DNA from: an uncultured Allomuricauda sp.
GTDB taxonomy: Bacteria; Bacteroidota; Bacteroidia; Flavobacteriales; Flavobacteriaceae
Assembly (NCBI RefSeq): GCF_947501165.1
Contig: NZ_CANMUU010000001.1
Span: 372,001-436,000 of the forward strand
Length of the DNA stretch: 64,000 bases
Direction of reading: 5' to 3'
Position numbers and translations under genes: made by a program. A model generated the notes under the pieces. That model did no database searches. It saw only the letters and a program-made list of their open reading frames with translations, and was not told where the DNA came from. Below, one piece after another: positions 17,685-26,133 of the stretch. How positions within the stretch are numbered: position 1 is the stretch's first letter; each line of letters opens with the position of its first letter.

Positions 17685-18017
17685 TCATTTATCCAACATC
17701 AACAATTCCTTACATTGAATCTCCGTGATATATCGCTTTTCTCCTTCCTTGGTTTCATAACTCCTTGATGTCAATTTGCCCTCTATGGCAACTTCCTTTC
17801 CCTTTGTCAGATAATTTTCCACTATTTCCGCGGTTTTCCCCCATGCCACTATATTATGCCATTGAGTTTCAGTTACCCGCTCCCCTTTTGCATTTTTATA
17901 GCTTTCATTTGTGGCCATGGAAAATTTAGCCAGTTTGTTTCCATTTTCAAGGATAATAACTTCGGGGTCATTTCCTAGGTTTCCAATCAACTGTACTTTG
18001 TTTTTTAGTGCATTCAT
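17685..18017 (-). CDS. Short single-stranded DNA-binding protein
   Basis: A 110-residue OB-fold SSB. It opens with MNALKNKVQLIGNLGNDPEV and contains WHNIVAWGKTAEIVENYLTKGKEVAIEGKL, both standard SSB blocks. The chain ends at CKELLMLDK and so lacks the glycine-rich linker and acidic C-terminal tip that chromosomal SSBs use to bind partner proteins. It is probably an accessory SSB rather than the essential one, or a form used under special conditions. The ATG at 18017 is the family start; an upstream in-frame ATG at 18077 would add an unrelated 20 residues. A terminator follows. Confidence 0.9.
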   Translation of the reverse strand: MNALKNKVQLIGNLGNDPEVIILENGNKLAKFSMATNESYKNAKGERVTETQWHNIVAWGKTAEIVENYLTKGKEVAIEGKLTSRSYETKEGEKRYITEIQCKELLMLDK

Positions 18018-18147
18018 GATTATTAATTTTAGCGTTAAACAGTTAATACTACCGAACTCCATTGTTCGACAGGGCAAACCTATAAAGTGGAAAATACTAA
18101 AATCGTATAGTAATCAATTGCTTTCGTTTGTAAACGGATGTAACTGT

Positions 18148-20514
18148 TTAAAAATCCAAAACAATACCGATACTTGGAATGATTTGTCCTGTATCACTTT
18201 GAATCTCGACCAAACTTCTCGGTTGCACTATGGAACCATCTAGCCCTCTGTTTAGACCAAATTCGGGAGGTTGTGGAATGTTTTGACCCAACACGTTTTG
18301 GGCTTCAACAAAAACATCAAGAGATAGTTTTTCAAAGTTCCATTTCTTATCGATTCTTAGGTCGAGCTGGCTAAAAACATTCAAATTCTCTTCTCCCAAA
18401 CGATTGTAGTCCAAAATCACTTCGGGATAGTTGGCCAAGGTGGCTTCCAAATCGGTGGGGACAAAAGGAGTTTCTCCTGCAAAACGGTATCGCGCACTTA
18501 GCTCCCAATTTCGCTTGAATTTGTAACCTCCTGTAAAAGAAATCAGATGGCGACTATCCCAAACTGAAGGTAAAAACACGTCTCTGTCAAATCCGGTAAA
18601 TTCACTGTAGAACCAAGTGTAGGCAAAAATTCCGTAGAAGTTATTGGATAGTTTTTGCTGAAATTGGAGCTCAGCGCCATAGCTTCTACCTCTTCCTACC
18701 GTTTCAACATCCTCGCTGCCCAACACTTCAAAGTCGGCCCCCTTGTTTGCCAAAGAAACTTGGTCCAAAACGGAAACTGGGTAATCATCATACCGTTTAT
18801 AGAAGCCTTCCAAAGAAATACTGGACGATGGACCAAAATAGTGTTGTAATCCCAGAACAAAATGGTCACTCAACGTATACTCGGCATTTTGATTGACAAG
18901 ATTTTGATCATTATCCCTAAAGCCAAGGATGGTGTAGGGTGGTATTTTGAAATACCTGCCAACGGACCCATTCACTCTCCAGTTTTCTGAGAATTCATAA
19001 GAAAGGGACAACCTTGGGGAAAAAGTAGAAAGTAGGTTGTCCTCTTCTGTAAAAGTATCATCATCCAATCTAAAGCCGAAAGAAACATCCAGTTTATCAT
19101 TAAAGAAGGACCTCGTCACATTGGCAAAAAGACCATATTTATAAAAATCGATAGCAGTATTGAAAGCTATGCCATCGGTAAGGTTTACGGTTTCATTTTC
19201 ATAATCCGAGTATTGGAAATTGAATCCAGAGGTCAGTTTCCAGTCTCCCATAAACTTCGTTACTGCATATCGAAGTTTTGTTTCAGATTCGGTTGCATCG
19301 TTTCTAAAAATGATTCCGGTCTCGTTTTCCGGGTCTTCAAATCGAGTGAAATCATTGACCAGGGTATTATTGCTCAAGGTAGTCTCCATAAAGCCACTGC
19401 CATCCTTGAATCTATTCTTCCAAGTAACACCAATGGCGTTGGTCCGTTGTTCAATAAATGGGGCCTGCTCCAACTGCGCTTGCTGTTCCGCATCAAAGTC
19501 CTCAGGGGCCTCCACTGAAAAATCATCAATTGAGCCCACGCCAATTAAGCTTATGTCATTGTACGAATCTATCTTATGGTTGATTTTATACTGGTAATCC
19601 CAATAATTGGGACGGAAAGGTAAACCGATAGCCTCAAATAAAAACTGCAGATAACTTCGCCTTACCGAAGCCAAGAAAGTGGTTTTGGACTCTTCTGCCT
19701 TTTTTTTAAACAGAGGCCCTTCCAGGGTCAAAGCAGCTTCACTAGCACTTACTCTGAAATTACCATTGAAATTTCTATTGTTTCCATTGCGCTGACTGAA
19801 CTGAAGTACGCCGGACAGAGGATTATCATACTGGGAGCCAAAAGCCGAAGTGGATAAGGTTACGTTATCAATAAAGGACACGTTAATTAGACCCACAGGT
19901 CCTCCGGCACTTCCCTGAGTCGCAAAGTGATTGACATTTGGGATTTCCATTCCATCCAAATAATATACTGTCTCGTTGGGTGCACCCCCGCGGATAATCA
20001 AATCATTTCGAAAACCTCCAATTGATGGAGAGACACCTGGAAGTGTCTGGGCTACCTGTACCACATCATTATTGCTGCCCGGATACGTGGCAATTTCCAC
20101 AGCAGAAAGAGATTGGGTGGACAAAGGTGTCTCTCTAGGTCTACTTATCTTGTTTGCGTTAGAGACAACAACTTCGTCCAGCTGCTGAGCGGATTCTTGA
20201 AGTACAAAATTGTAGTTGGGAGTTCCCTTAGAACGGATTATCACATTATATTGGGTCTGGGTTTCGTATCCGATATAGCTAACCACTAGATTGTAGGTTC
20301 CCGGACTGATTCCTATAATTTGATATTTCCCATCAAAATCGGTTTGAGCCCCTTTATCAGTACCTTCAAGGTAAACCGAAGCTCCAAAAATAGGTTGGCC
20401 TACTTTATCGGTTACAATACCAAATAAATCTGCAGTAACTTGAGCTTGCATATTTTGGAACTGCAGCAGTAAAAGTATTAGTAAAACAAATGTGAATGGT
20501 TGGAAATTTTTCAT
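18148..20514 (-). CDS. TonB-dependent outer membrane receptor
   Basis: A 788-residue receptor with signal peptide (MKNFQPFTFVLLILLLLQFQ...AQV). A carboxypeptidase-regulatory-like beta-sandwich follows at ~25-110 (GIVTDKVGQPIFGASVYLEGTDKG), then the plug domain (GSNNDVVQVAQTLPGVSPSIGG; IIRGGAPNETVYYLDGMEIP) and a beta-barrel. It ends with hydrophobic VLDF. It lacks a SusD partner, so it is not a classic SusCD glycan importer. Substrates could be metal chelates, peptides or small molecules. A MarR-type gene is divergent from it, and a 14-bp palindrome lies 14 bases before its start, which suggests local control. Confidence 0.92.
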   Translation of the reverse strand: MKNFQPFTFVLLILLLLQFQNMQAQVTADLFGIVTDKVGQPIFGASVYLEGTDKGAQTDFDGKYQIIGISPGTYNLVVSYIGYETQTQYNVIIRSKGTPNYNFVLQESAQQLDEVVVSNANKISRPRETPLSTQSLSAVEIATYPGSNNDVVQVAQTLPGVSPSIGGFRNDLIIRGGAPNETVYYLDGMEIPNVNHFATQGSAGGPVGLINVSFIDNVTLSTSAFGSQYDNPLSGVLQFSQRNGNNRNFNGNFRVSASEAALTLEGPLFKKKAEESKTTFLASVRRSYLQFLFEAIGLPFRPNYWDYQYKINHKIDSYNDISLIGVGSIDDFSVEAPEDFDAEQQAQLEQAPFIEQRTNAIGVTWKNRFKDGSGFMETTLSNNTLVNDFTRFEDPENETGIIFRNDATESETKLRYAVTKFMGDWKLTSGFNFQYSDYENETVNLTDGIAFNTAIDFYKYGLFANVTRSFFNDKLDVSFGFRLDDDTFTEEDNLLSTFSPRLSLSYEFSENWRVNGSVGRYFKIPPYTILGFRDNDQNLVNQNAEYTLSDHFVLGLQHYFGPSSSISLEGFYKRYDDYPVSVLDQVSLANKGADFEVLGSEDVETVGRGRSYGAELQFQQKLSNNFYGIFAYTWFYSEFTGFDRDVFLPSVWDSRHLISFTGGYKFKRNWELSARYRFAGETPFVPTDLEATLANYPEVILDYNRLGEENLNVFSQLDLRIDKKWNFEKLSLDVFVEAQNVLGQNIPQPPEFGLNRGLDGSIVQPRSLVEIQSDTGQIIPSIGIVLDF

Positions 20515-20527
20515 TTGTGTTTAATTT

Positions 20528-20541
20528 ATATTTGCAAATAT
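20528..20541. promoter_or_regulatory. Palindromic candidate MarR operator
   Basis: A perfect 14-bp palindrome, ATATTTGCAAATAT, in the 86-base divergent region between the TonB receptor and the MarR-type regulator. TATATTTG at 20527-20534 matches the Bacteroidota -7 element for the regulator, so a bound dimer would cover a promoter. The assignment to the neighbouring regulator is inference. Confidence 0.5.
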
Positions 20542-20600
20542 TAAACAAAAAACAATTAAAAAATAGTATTTTTAATTAATTTAGTGTTAAATAGTTGTTT

Positions 20601-21221
20601 ATGGATAAGTATGACTTAACCAAAGCGTTAGTTTCGTTGGTAGGTACCTTTCAGGAAGAAAATCCTGAAAAGGCATGTACTCTCAACGACTTTTTGGAGT
20701 GGATGGAAGTGCATAATGTTTCGGATGAAGCCGATGAAGAATTCCATATCACGGGGCATAGTATTGAAGTAGAATTGGCCGCTCATATTGGAAGATTGAG
20801 TCGATATTCAAATACCTATATTAAAATGGCTTTGGAAGGGCTGCCATTTTCCACCGACATGGAGTTTGCGTTTACGGCCATACTTGATGGAGCGGGACAT
20901 GTTGGTAAGACAGATTTAATCAGGATGATGGCATACGACAAATCATCGGGAATGGGGGTAATAAAAAGACTTCTGAAAAGGGGAATCATTGAAGAATTTC
21001 CTAACCCAGATGATAAAAGGGGTAAGCTTTTAAGACTAACTGAAAAAGGGAAAGAGGCCGTAGAGGGAGGTTACCAAAAGGCACCATTGGCGGCAAATCT
21101 GGTTTCTAAAAGTCTTAACGAGAAGGAGAAAAAAAGACTATTGCTCCTACTGAGGAAGTTGGACAATTTTCATTATCCCATCTATCTTAACGAAAGCCAA
21201 AAAGACTACTTGTCCTCTTAG
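20601..21221 (+). CDS. MarR-type winged-helix transcriptional regulator
   Basis: A protein of about 206 residues. A winged-helix MarR core lies at ~85-165: LPFSTDMEFAFTAILDGAGHVGKTDLIRMMAYDKSSGMGVIKRLLKRGIIEEFPNPDDKRGKLLRLTEKG contains the recognition helix and the conserved wing residues (D-x-R-x-x-x-L-x-L-T). The N-terminal ~60 residues are an extra acidic segment not seen in small MarR proteins. The ATG at 20601 is preferred to the TTG at 20595. It is divergent from the TonB receptor and likely regulates it. The ligand is unknown. Confidence 0.82.
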   Translation: MDKYDLTKALVSLVGTFQEENPEKACTLNDFLEWMEVHNVSDEADEEFHITGHSIEVELAAHIGRLSRYSNTYIKMALEGLPFSTDMEFAFTAILDGAGHVGKTDLIRMMAYDKSSGMGVIKRLLKRGIIEEFPNPDDKRGKLLRLTEKGKEAVEGGYQKAPLAANLVSKSLNEKEKKRLLLLLRKLDNFHYPIYLNESQKDYLSS

Positions 21222-21246
21222 AATTGAGTACGGGCCAATAACTTAT

Positions 21247-21669
21247 CTAACGTCTTTCCAACGAATCCCAGTGGGTTACATTTTCTTTGTTAAACAAAGT
21301 TTTTCGGAACTCCCCTGGTTTTTTATCATTCATTAAATCCAACTCGCCCTTCTCATCAATCAGTTCGCGAAAATGTTCTTCTCGTGCTCCGTATTGCTCC
21401 TCATTTTTGTAGGTCGTAATCAAAATCAACTCAAATGGGGCATCCTCACTAAAAGGAGTTTCAAGAACATCAAAAGAATGGATATAGCCCCTTTTAACCG
21501 CCATTTCTCTTAGAACTTTCCAATTGTTTTGAAAATAGTAGAGCGTTTCTTCCCGGTTTTCATTCAAGATTTGAACAAAATCCATAGTAGATATCTTGGT
21601 ATTGTCTTGGGCTTTGACTTGGCACATGACAGTCATAAAAAGAAAAAGAAAAATGCAAAATTTCTTCAT
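21247..21669 (-). CDS. Hypothetical exported protein
   Basis: A 140-residue protein with signal peptide MKKFCIFLFLFMTVMCQVKAQ. The mature part has a dimeric alpha/beta-barrel feel (YYFQNNWKVLREMAVKRGYIHSFDVL...FELILITTYKNEEQYGAREEHFRELI), similar to small ABM-type proteins, but this is a weak impression. It is convergent with the MarR-type regulator. No catalytic motif is visible. Confidence 0.7.
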   Translation of the reverse strand: MKKFCIFLFLFMTVMCQVKAQDNTKISTMDFVQILNENREETLYYFQNNWKVLREMAVKRGYIHSFDVLETPFSEDAPFELILITTYKNEEQYGAREEHFRELIDEKGELDLMNDKKPGEFRKTLFNKENVTHWDSLERR

Positions 21670-21865
21670 TTTATTTGTTACTAATTGATTAAAAAGCTAT
21701 TCATTATTATCAAACAGCTTCCGTAAAGATACTATTGATTTTGAAGCCTTGGTTGTAATAAAACCTGTTCAGTTTTAGCTTCCGAAATAGTAACGAAGTA
21801 CAACTTAGTGTTTAGTACATTTAAAACACTGCTTACTATAGGAAAAAATTGTACTTTTCTTAAAA

Positions 21866-22282
21866 ATGAGCACCGCTGGCTATTCTGGAACCCCATTGGC
21901 TAAAAAACTAGGCATCAAACCTGGATTTCTGGTTCAAGTCTTTAATGCTCCTAAACCCTACCTTGAATTTTTCCATGATTTCCCAGATGAAGTTGTTTTG
22001 ATAAGTCCAACTGAAAAATCAGAAGTTGATTTCATCCATATTTTCGCTACAACCTCAGAAGCACTAGAATCAGGTCTTGAAATAGCAAAACCCAATTTGA
22101 AAAAGAACGGTATTCTTTGGATAAGTTGGCCTAAAAAGTCATCAAAAATTCCAACAGAGATTGACAAGTTTGCTGTTATGAAAGCTGGCCAGGATAGTGG
22201 ACTTGTAGACACGAAAGTAGCCGCAGTAGATGACCAATGGAGTGGCCATAAGTTTATGTATCGATTAAAAGATAGAAAATGA
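21866..22282 (+). CDS. DUF3052 family protein
   Basis: A 138-residue DUF3052 protein, recognised by the opening GYSGTPLAKKLGIKPG, the middle VDFIHIFATTSEALESGL, the core LKKNGILWISWPKKSS and the end VDTKVAAVDDQWSGHKFMYRLKDR. The family is common in bacteria and has no assigned reaction. It is cytoplasmic, with no signal or membrane segment. It stands alone between two minus-strand genes, with a 196-base upstream gap in which I see no clear element. Confidence 0.88.
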   Translation: MSTAGYSGTPLAKKLGIKPGFLVQVFNAPKPYLEFFHDFPDEVVLISPTEKSEVDFIHIFATTSEALESGLEIAKPNLKKNGILWISWPKKSSKIPTEIDKFAVMKAGQDSGLVDTKVAAVDDQWSGHKFMYRLKDRK

Positions 22283-22328
22283 AATCTATGTTGACACAAA
22301 GAAGTTAGATTATCGGCTTAGCGTTCAG

Positions 22329-23402
22329 TTAAAGTTCATCATATAAAATGGGTTGTACTTTACGAAGCATACTCCACATATCAGCGGTTCCCATGCCATT
22401 GGAAAGAATTATGATATTGATTTCTTTTTCAATAAATCTAAACATCATACATTCAGAACCCCAAATATTTCCTGGTCTTGAAGCGCCATGATGATATTTT
22501 TTATTTCCTATTGGAAAAGAAAATGACCACAAACCACTTGCGTAGTTATCGTAATCTCTCACACCTTCTACGGTACGCAGTAGTTTCTCAAGAGAATCTT
22601 CACTAATCAACCTACCCTCGTAAAGTGCATTCGAAAATTTATCCAAATCATTGATATTAGAATACATATTACCTGATGACCAATAGTTTTCAACATAATA
22701 TGGAATATCACGTTCGAATCTTTTTTTATCCTTATCCCACCAGTATGGGGTTGCCAAGTTAGGTATCACCATATAATCTAAAATTCCGGTATTGGACAAT
22801 TCAAGGGGCTCAATTATCTTTTCTCTTAAAATGGTTTCAAATGATTTCTGATAGACTTCTTCCAATACCTTACCCAAAATAATATAGTCTGCATTATTAT
22901 AGCTGAATTTAGTTCCTGGTAGGGTGTCCAATTGTCCACTGGCATACTTTCCTAACACCTCATCAGAAGTTAGTTTCTTCTCATAAACCACATCTCCTTC
23001 GCTTTCGAGGCTTTCAATGCCTGAAGTTGACGTTAACAGCTGATGTATGTTCACTTTTTTGGCCCCCTCACCTTCATAAGTGGGCAATACTTGGAATATC
23101 TTGTCATCAAGATTAAACTTACCTTCTTCTACTGCCTTGTATATTAAAGCACTAGTAAACAATTTTGTAATAGAAGCTATTCTAAATTTTGTTTCCAGTT
23201 CATTTGGCAGCTTAAATTCTTGATTGGCCATTCCGTATGTTTTGGAAAATAAAACGGTATCTCTTTCGGCTATTAAAATATTTCCATTGAAATGATGCTC
23301 TTCCGTATACGCATCAAAAAAAGACTGCAGCTGTTGTGTTTGTCCCTTCAGAGAAATGATAAGAAAAAGACCGAAAAACAAGGGGAGATATTTTAATGAC
23401 AT
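22329..23402 (-). CDS. Exported serine hydrolase, beta-lactamase/penicillin-binding family
   Basis: A 357-residue protein. It has a signal peptide (MSLKYLPLFFGLFLIISLKGQ), the SxxK motif SITK in FRIASITKLFTSALIY, a Tyr motif YNNADY, and a late HHGASRPG box equivalent to KTG/HxG. The fold is that of class C beta-lactamases and DD-peptidase-like esterases. It differs from the serine hydrolase at 1451-2602 and is not a recent duplicate by eye. It is a monocistronic minus-strand gene. The natural substrate is undetermined. Confidence 0.87.
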   Translation of the reverse strand: MSLKYLPLFFGLFLIISLKGQTQQLQSFFDAYTEEHHFNGNILIAERDTVLFSKTYGMANQEFKLPNELETKFRIASITKLFTSALIYKAVEEGKFNLDDKIFQVLPTYEGEGAKKVNIHQLLTSTSGIESLESEGDVVYEKKLTSDEVLGKYASGQLDTLPGTKFSYNNADYIILGKVLEEVYQKSFETILREKIIEPLELSNTGILDYMVIPNLATPYWWDKDKKRFERDIPYYVENYWSSGNMYSNINDLDKFSNALYEGRLISEDSLEKLLRTVEGVRDYDNYASGLWSFSFPIGNKKYHHGASRPGNIWGSECMMFRFIEKEINIIILSNGMGTADMWSMLRKVQPILYDEL

Positions 23403-23509
23403 GGTTGGATTAGAGAATTGTTCATATCCAAAGATTGAACATTCCTGAAATTGTTACAGTTTTGAACCATCAATGTTCTCCTTAAAACCGCACGCCAGAA
23501 TTTTCAAAA

Positions 23510-23899
23510 TCAAGAAATTTCCAATAAGTCCCATTTGTTTCCATATAAATCTTCAAAAACCGATACGGTCCCATAGGCTTCTTCCCGGGGTTCCTCCAAA
23601 AAAATGACCCCTTTTTCAATCATGATTTTATAATCTCTCCAGAAATCATCTGTATTCAAAAACAAAAATACCCTACCTCCAGTTTGATTGCCTACGCTTT
23701 TTTCCTGTACAGTATTAACTGCTTTAGCCAAAAGCAATCCACTGCCCTTTGAACCTTTTGGTTTGACCACAACCCAACGCTTATCTTCAGACAACATGGT
23801 GTCCTCTATTAAATCAAAACCCATTTTTTGAGTGTAAAATTCAATGGCCTCATCATAATCCTTTACCACTAAGGTCAACAATCCTATATTTTGTTCCAT
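23510..23899 (-). CDS. VOC family (glyoxalase-like) protein
   Basis: A 129-residue vicinal-oxygen-chelate protein: two beta-alpha-beta-beta-beta units starting LLTLVVKDYDEAIEFYTQKMGFDLIEDTML and ending EEAYGTVSVFEDLYGNKWDLLEIS. The terminal Glu in DLLE and possible early metal ligands are compatible with metal binding, but the first position is not a clear His. Members include glyoxalase I, dioxygenases and antibiotic-binding proteins; the function here is unassigned. It is divergent from the GNAT gene (92-base gap). Confidence 0.85.
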   Translation of the reverse strand: MEQNIGLLTLVVKDYDEAIEFYTQKMGFDLIEDTMLSEDKRWVVVKPKGSKGSGLLLAKAVNTVQEKSVGNQTGGRVFLFLNTDDFWRDYKIMIEKGVIFLEEPREEAYGTVSVFEDLYGNKWDLLEIS

Positions 23900-23991
23900 G
23901 TTGCACAGTTCACGATTTGTATCTCAAAAGTAAGATTCTGATAGCAACCAACTTTAAAATCACAGTATATTTGACCATCAAAATCACGGTT

Positions 23992-24591
23992 ATGGCTAAA
24001 TGGTTGAACCCAATTGAGTTAGAGGGAAATTTAGTGAAGTTACTTCCTCTTACAGAATCGTATAAATCAGAGATTTTAGAAGCCGCTTCGGATGGGAATC
24101 TTTGGGAAATTTGGTATACTTCTGTTCCTTCAAAAGATAGCCTTGACGCATATGTTGATTTTGCCTTACAACAGGAATCCGAAGGTCTCGCCCTACCTTT
24201 TGTTATTATTGAAAAGAAGTCTGGCAAGGTTGTGGGTTCTACAAGGTATTGCAGTGTAGATGCCCCCAATCGCAGAGTAGAAATTGGATACACCTGGTAT
24301 GCCCAAAGGGTTCAGCGTACAGGAATCAATACGGAATGCAAATACCTCTTGCTCCAGCATGCTTTCCAAGCCTTGGATGCTATTGCGGTAGAGTTTAAGA
24401 CTAACTTTTTTAATTTTCCATCACGTAATGCGATTTTGAGATTGGGAGCCAAACAGGATGGAATTATTCGAAATCATCGTATTGATAAGATGGGAAATAT
24501 AAGAGATACGGTTATCTTTTCTATCTTGAACAGCGAATGGCCAACCATAAAGATATCTTTGGAATATAAAATGAACAAAAAGTACCAATAA
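23992..24591 (+). CDS. GNAT family N-acetyltransferase (RimJ/RimL type)
   Basis: A 199-residue acetyltransferase. It has LVKLLPLTESYKSEILEAAS at the N-terminus, then VVGSTRYCSVDAPNRRVEIGYTWYAQRVQRTGINTECKYLLLQHAF. The last segment holds the acetyl-CoA binding region, with R-x-x-x-G modified to RVQRTG. The ending SRNAILRLGAKQDGIIRNH is typical of the RimJ/RimL subgroup. The ATG at 23992 is used because upstream residues do not belong to the fold. The next gene starts 3 bases after its stop, so they form an operon. The substrate, protein or small molecule, is unknown. Confidence 0.87.
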   Translation: MAKWLNPIELEGNLVKLLPLTESYKSEILEAASDGNLWEIWYTSVPSKDSLDAYVDFALQQESEGLALPFVIIEKKSGKVVGSTRYCSVDAPNRRVEIGYTWYAQRVQRTGINTECKYLLLQHAFQALDAIAVEFKTNFFNFPSRNAILRLGAKQDGIIRNHRIDKMGNIRDTVIFSILNSEWPTIKISLEYKMNKKYQ

Positions 24592-24594
24592 TCG

Positions 24595-24990
24595 ATGACA
24601 GACTCAGAGTTCGAAAAACAATTTGAAGCGGGCCTATTGCCTCCAGAGCTTTTCACACATGAAGCCCATATTCGATTGGCTTGGATTCATATTACCCAAT
24701 ACGGGATTGATCAAGCAATTTCCAATATTGTAAATCAAATTCAAGGGTACACCACCAAACTTGGTGTTGCCGACAAATTTAATAAGACGTTGACCATTGC
24801 TGCCGTACGTGCTGTTTATCATTTTATGCTGAAATCAAACCGTTCAGATTTTCAAACGTTCATACAAAGCAATCCAAGATTGAAATACAATTTTAAAGAA
24901 CTCATGGCAAGCCACTACGGTTTTGACATTTATCGTTCCGAACTGGCTAAAAAGCAGTATCTGGAACCGGATTTATTACCGTTTGATTGA
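24595..24990 (+). CDS. Conserved hypothetical protein coupled to the acetyltransferase
   Basis: A 131-residue, mostly helical cytoplasmic protein (FTHEAHIRLAWIHITQYGIDQAISNIVNQIQGYTTKLGVADKFNKTLTIAAVRAVYHFM). The conserved-looking HEAH and later H residues could bind metal, but no family is recognised with confidence. It starts 3 bases after the GNAT gene. Its stop is one base before the stop of the convergent glycerate kinase gene, which is very tight packing. Confidence 0.7.
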   Translation: MTDSEFEKQFEAGLLPPELFTHEAHIRLAWIHITQYGIDQAISNIVNQIQGYTTKLGVADKFNKTLTIAAVRAVYHFMLKSNRSDFQTFIQSNPRLKYNFKELMASHYGFDIYRSELAKKQYLEPDLLPFD

Positions 24991-24991
24991 G

Positions 24992-26128
24992 TTATTTCTC
25001 TTTGGCTTTTAAAGTTTTGGCAAAATTATAACTAGTCAGTACCAGATTCTCAAAACTTTTGTCCTTTGCCTCCTGCAAAGTTCCCGGTTGATTGATTATA
25101 GAGGTTACATAATCCAATCCCATGGTTTCCAAATCTTCAATACTGACCGAAACCGAACCACAAAAAGCGGCCACGGGAATTTGATATTTTTTGGCAGCTT
25201 GCAGTACGCCGGCAATCGTTTTACCAGATAGGGTTTGTTTATCCAACTGGCCTTCACCGGTGATAATCCAATCTGAACCTTGTATCGCTTCATCAAATTG
25301 AGCCATTTCCTTAATCAAATCAATGCCTGAAGCAAGGGAGGCCTTCAAAAAAACAACTGCTCCTGCTCCCATTCCCCCTGCTGCCCCAGCTCCTTGAATG
25401 CCTTGTACATCTAATCCATATTCTTTATGGACCACTTTTGCAAAGTTTTGAAGTCCCTTATCCAGTGTGACAACATTTTCCGGGGTTGCTCCCTTTTGGG
25501 GACCATACACAAAAGCCGCTCCTTCTTTCCCGTGCAAGGGATTTTTCACATCGCAAGCCACTTTAAAATCTACTCCCTCTAATTTGGGATGAACATTTGC
25601 GCTATCAATATGGCTTATGGTACTTAGATTCTTTCCAATAGGTTTGATTTCATTTCTATCTGAATCCAAAAATTGATAACCCAAAGCTGCAGCCATTCCA
25701 ATTCCGCCATCATTGGTTGCGCTACCCCCAATTCCCAAAACAATCTGTCTGGCGCCTCTCTCCAAAGCATCTTTAATGAGCTCCCCAGTACCCAAAGAGG
25801 TTGTGTTCATGCAATTCAACTCTGTTTTGGACAATAATTTGTATCCCGAAGCTTCGGACATTTCGATAAAGGCAACCCCTTTTTCTTTTGAAAAAAGATA
25901 GCCCGATTTAATTTCCCGAAACAATGGGTCCTTCACGGTGGTCGATACGATTTCGGCATTCAGATAATGCTTGACTACCTCAAGGGTTCCATCTCCCCCA
26001 TCAGCCAAAGGCTTTTTTAAAACCCGCGCTTCTGGAAATACCTTTAGCAAACCTGATTCAACAGCATCACAAAACTCTTCGCCAGAAAGTGAGCCTTTGT
26101 ATTTATCTGGAGCCAAGACAAACTTCAT
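24992..26128 (-). CDS. Glycerate kinase (GarK/GlxK family)
   Basis: A 378-residue type I glycerate kinase that phosphorylates D-glycerate to phosphoglycerate for entry into glycolysis. Family signatures are APDKYKGSLSGEEFCDAVESGL at the N-terminus, DGGDGTLEVV, LGIGGSATNDGGIGMAAALG, and GAGAAGGMGAGAVVFL with ITGEGQLDKQTLSGK. All glycine-rich loops are intact. It is the last gene of a minus-strand run with an LD-carboxypeptidase (5 bases upstream), an SSS symporter and a GH63-type hydrolase. That context points to glycerate released from a glycosylglycerate. Confidence 0.95.
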   Translation of the reverse strand: MKFVLAPDKYKGSLSGEEFCDAVESGLLKVFPEARVLKKPLADGGDGTLEVVKHYLNAEIVSTTVKDPLFREIKSGYLFSKEKGVAFIEMSEASGYKLLSKTELNCMNTTSLGTGELIKDALERGARQIVLGIGGSATNDGGIGMAAALGYQFLDSDRNEIKPIGKNLSTISHIDSANVHPKLEGVDFKVACDVKNPLHGKEGAAFVYGPQKGATPENVVTLDKGLQNFAKVVHKEYGLDVQGIQGAGAAGGMGAGAVVFLKASLASGIDLIKEMAQFDEAIQGSDWIITGEGQLDKQTLSGKTIAGVLQAAKKYQIPVAAFCGSVSVSIEDLETMGLDYVTSIINQPGTLQEAKDKSFENLVLTSYNFAKTLKAKEK

Positions 26129-26133
26129 TCGTT

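Noticed and set aside
18018..18077. 20-residue N-terminal extension of the small SSB
   Set aside because: SSB proteins start at the first OB strand. The upstream residues (MPCRTMEF...) are unrelated to the family.
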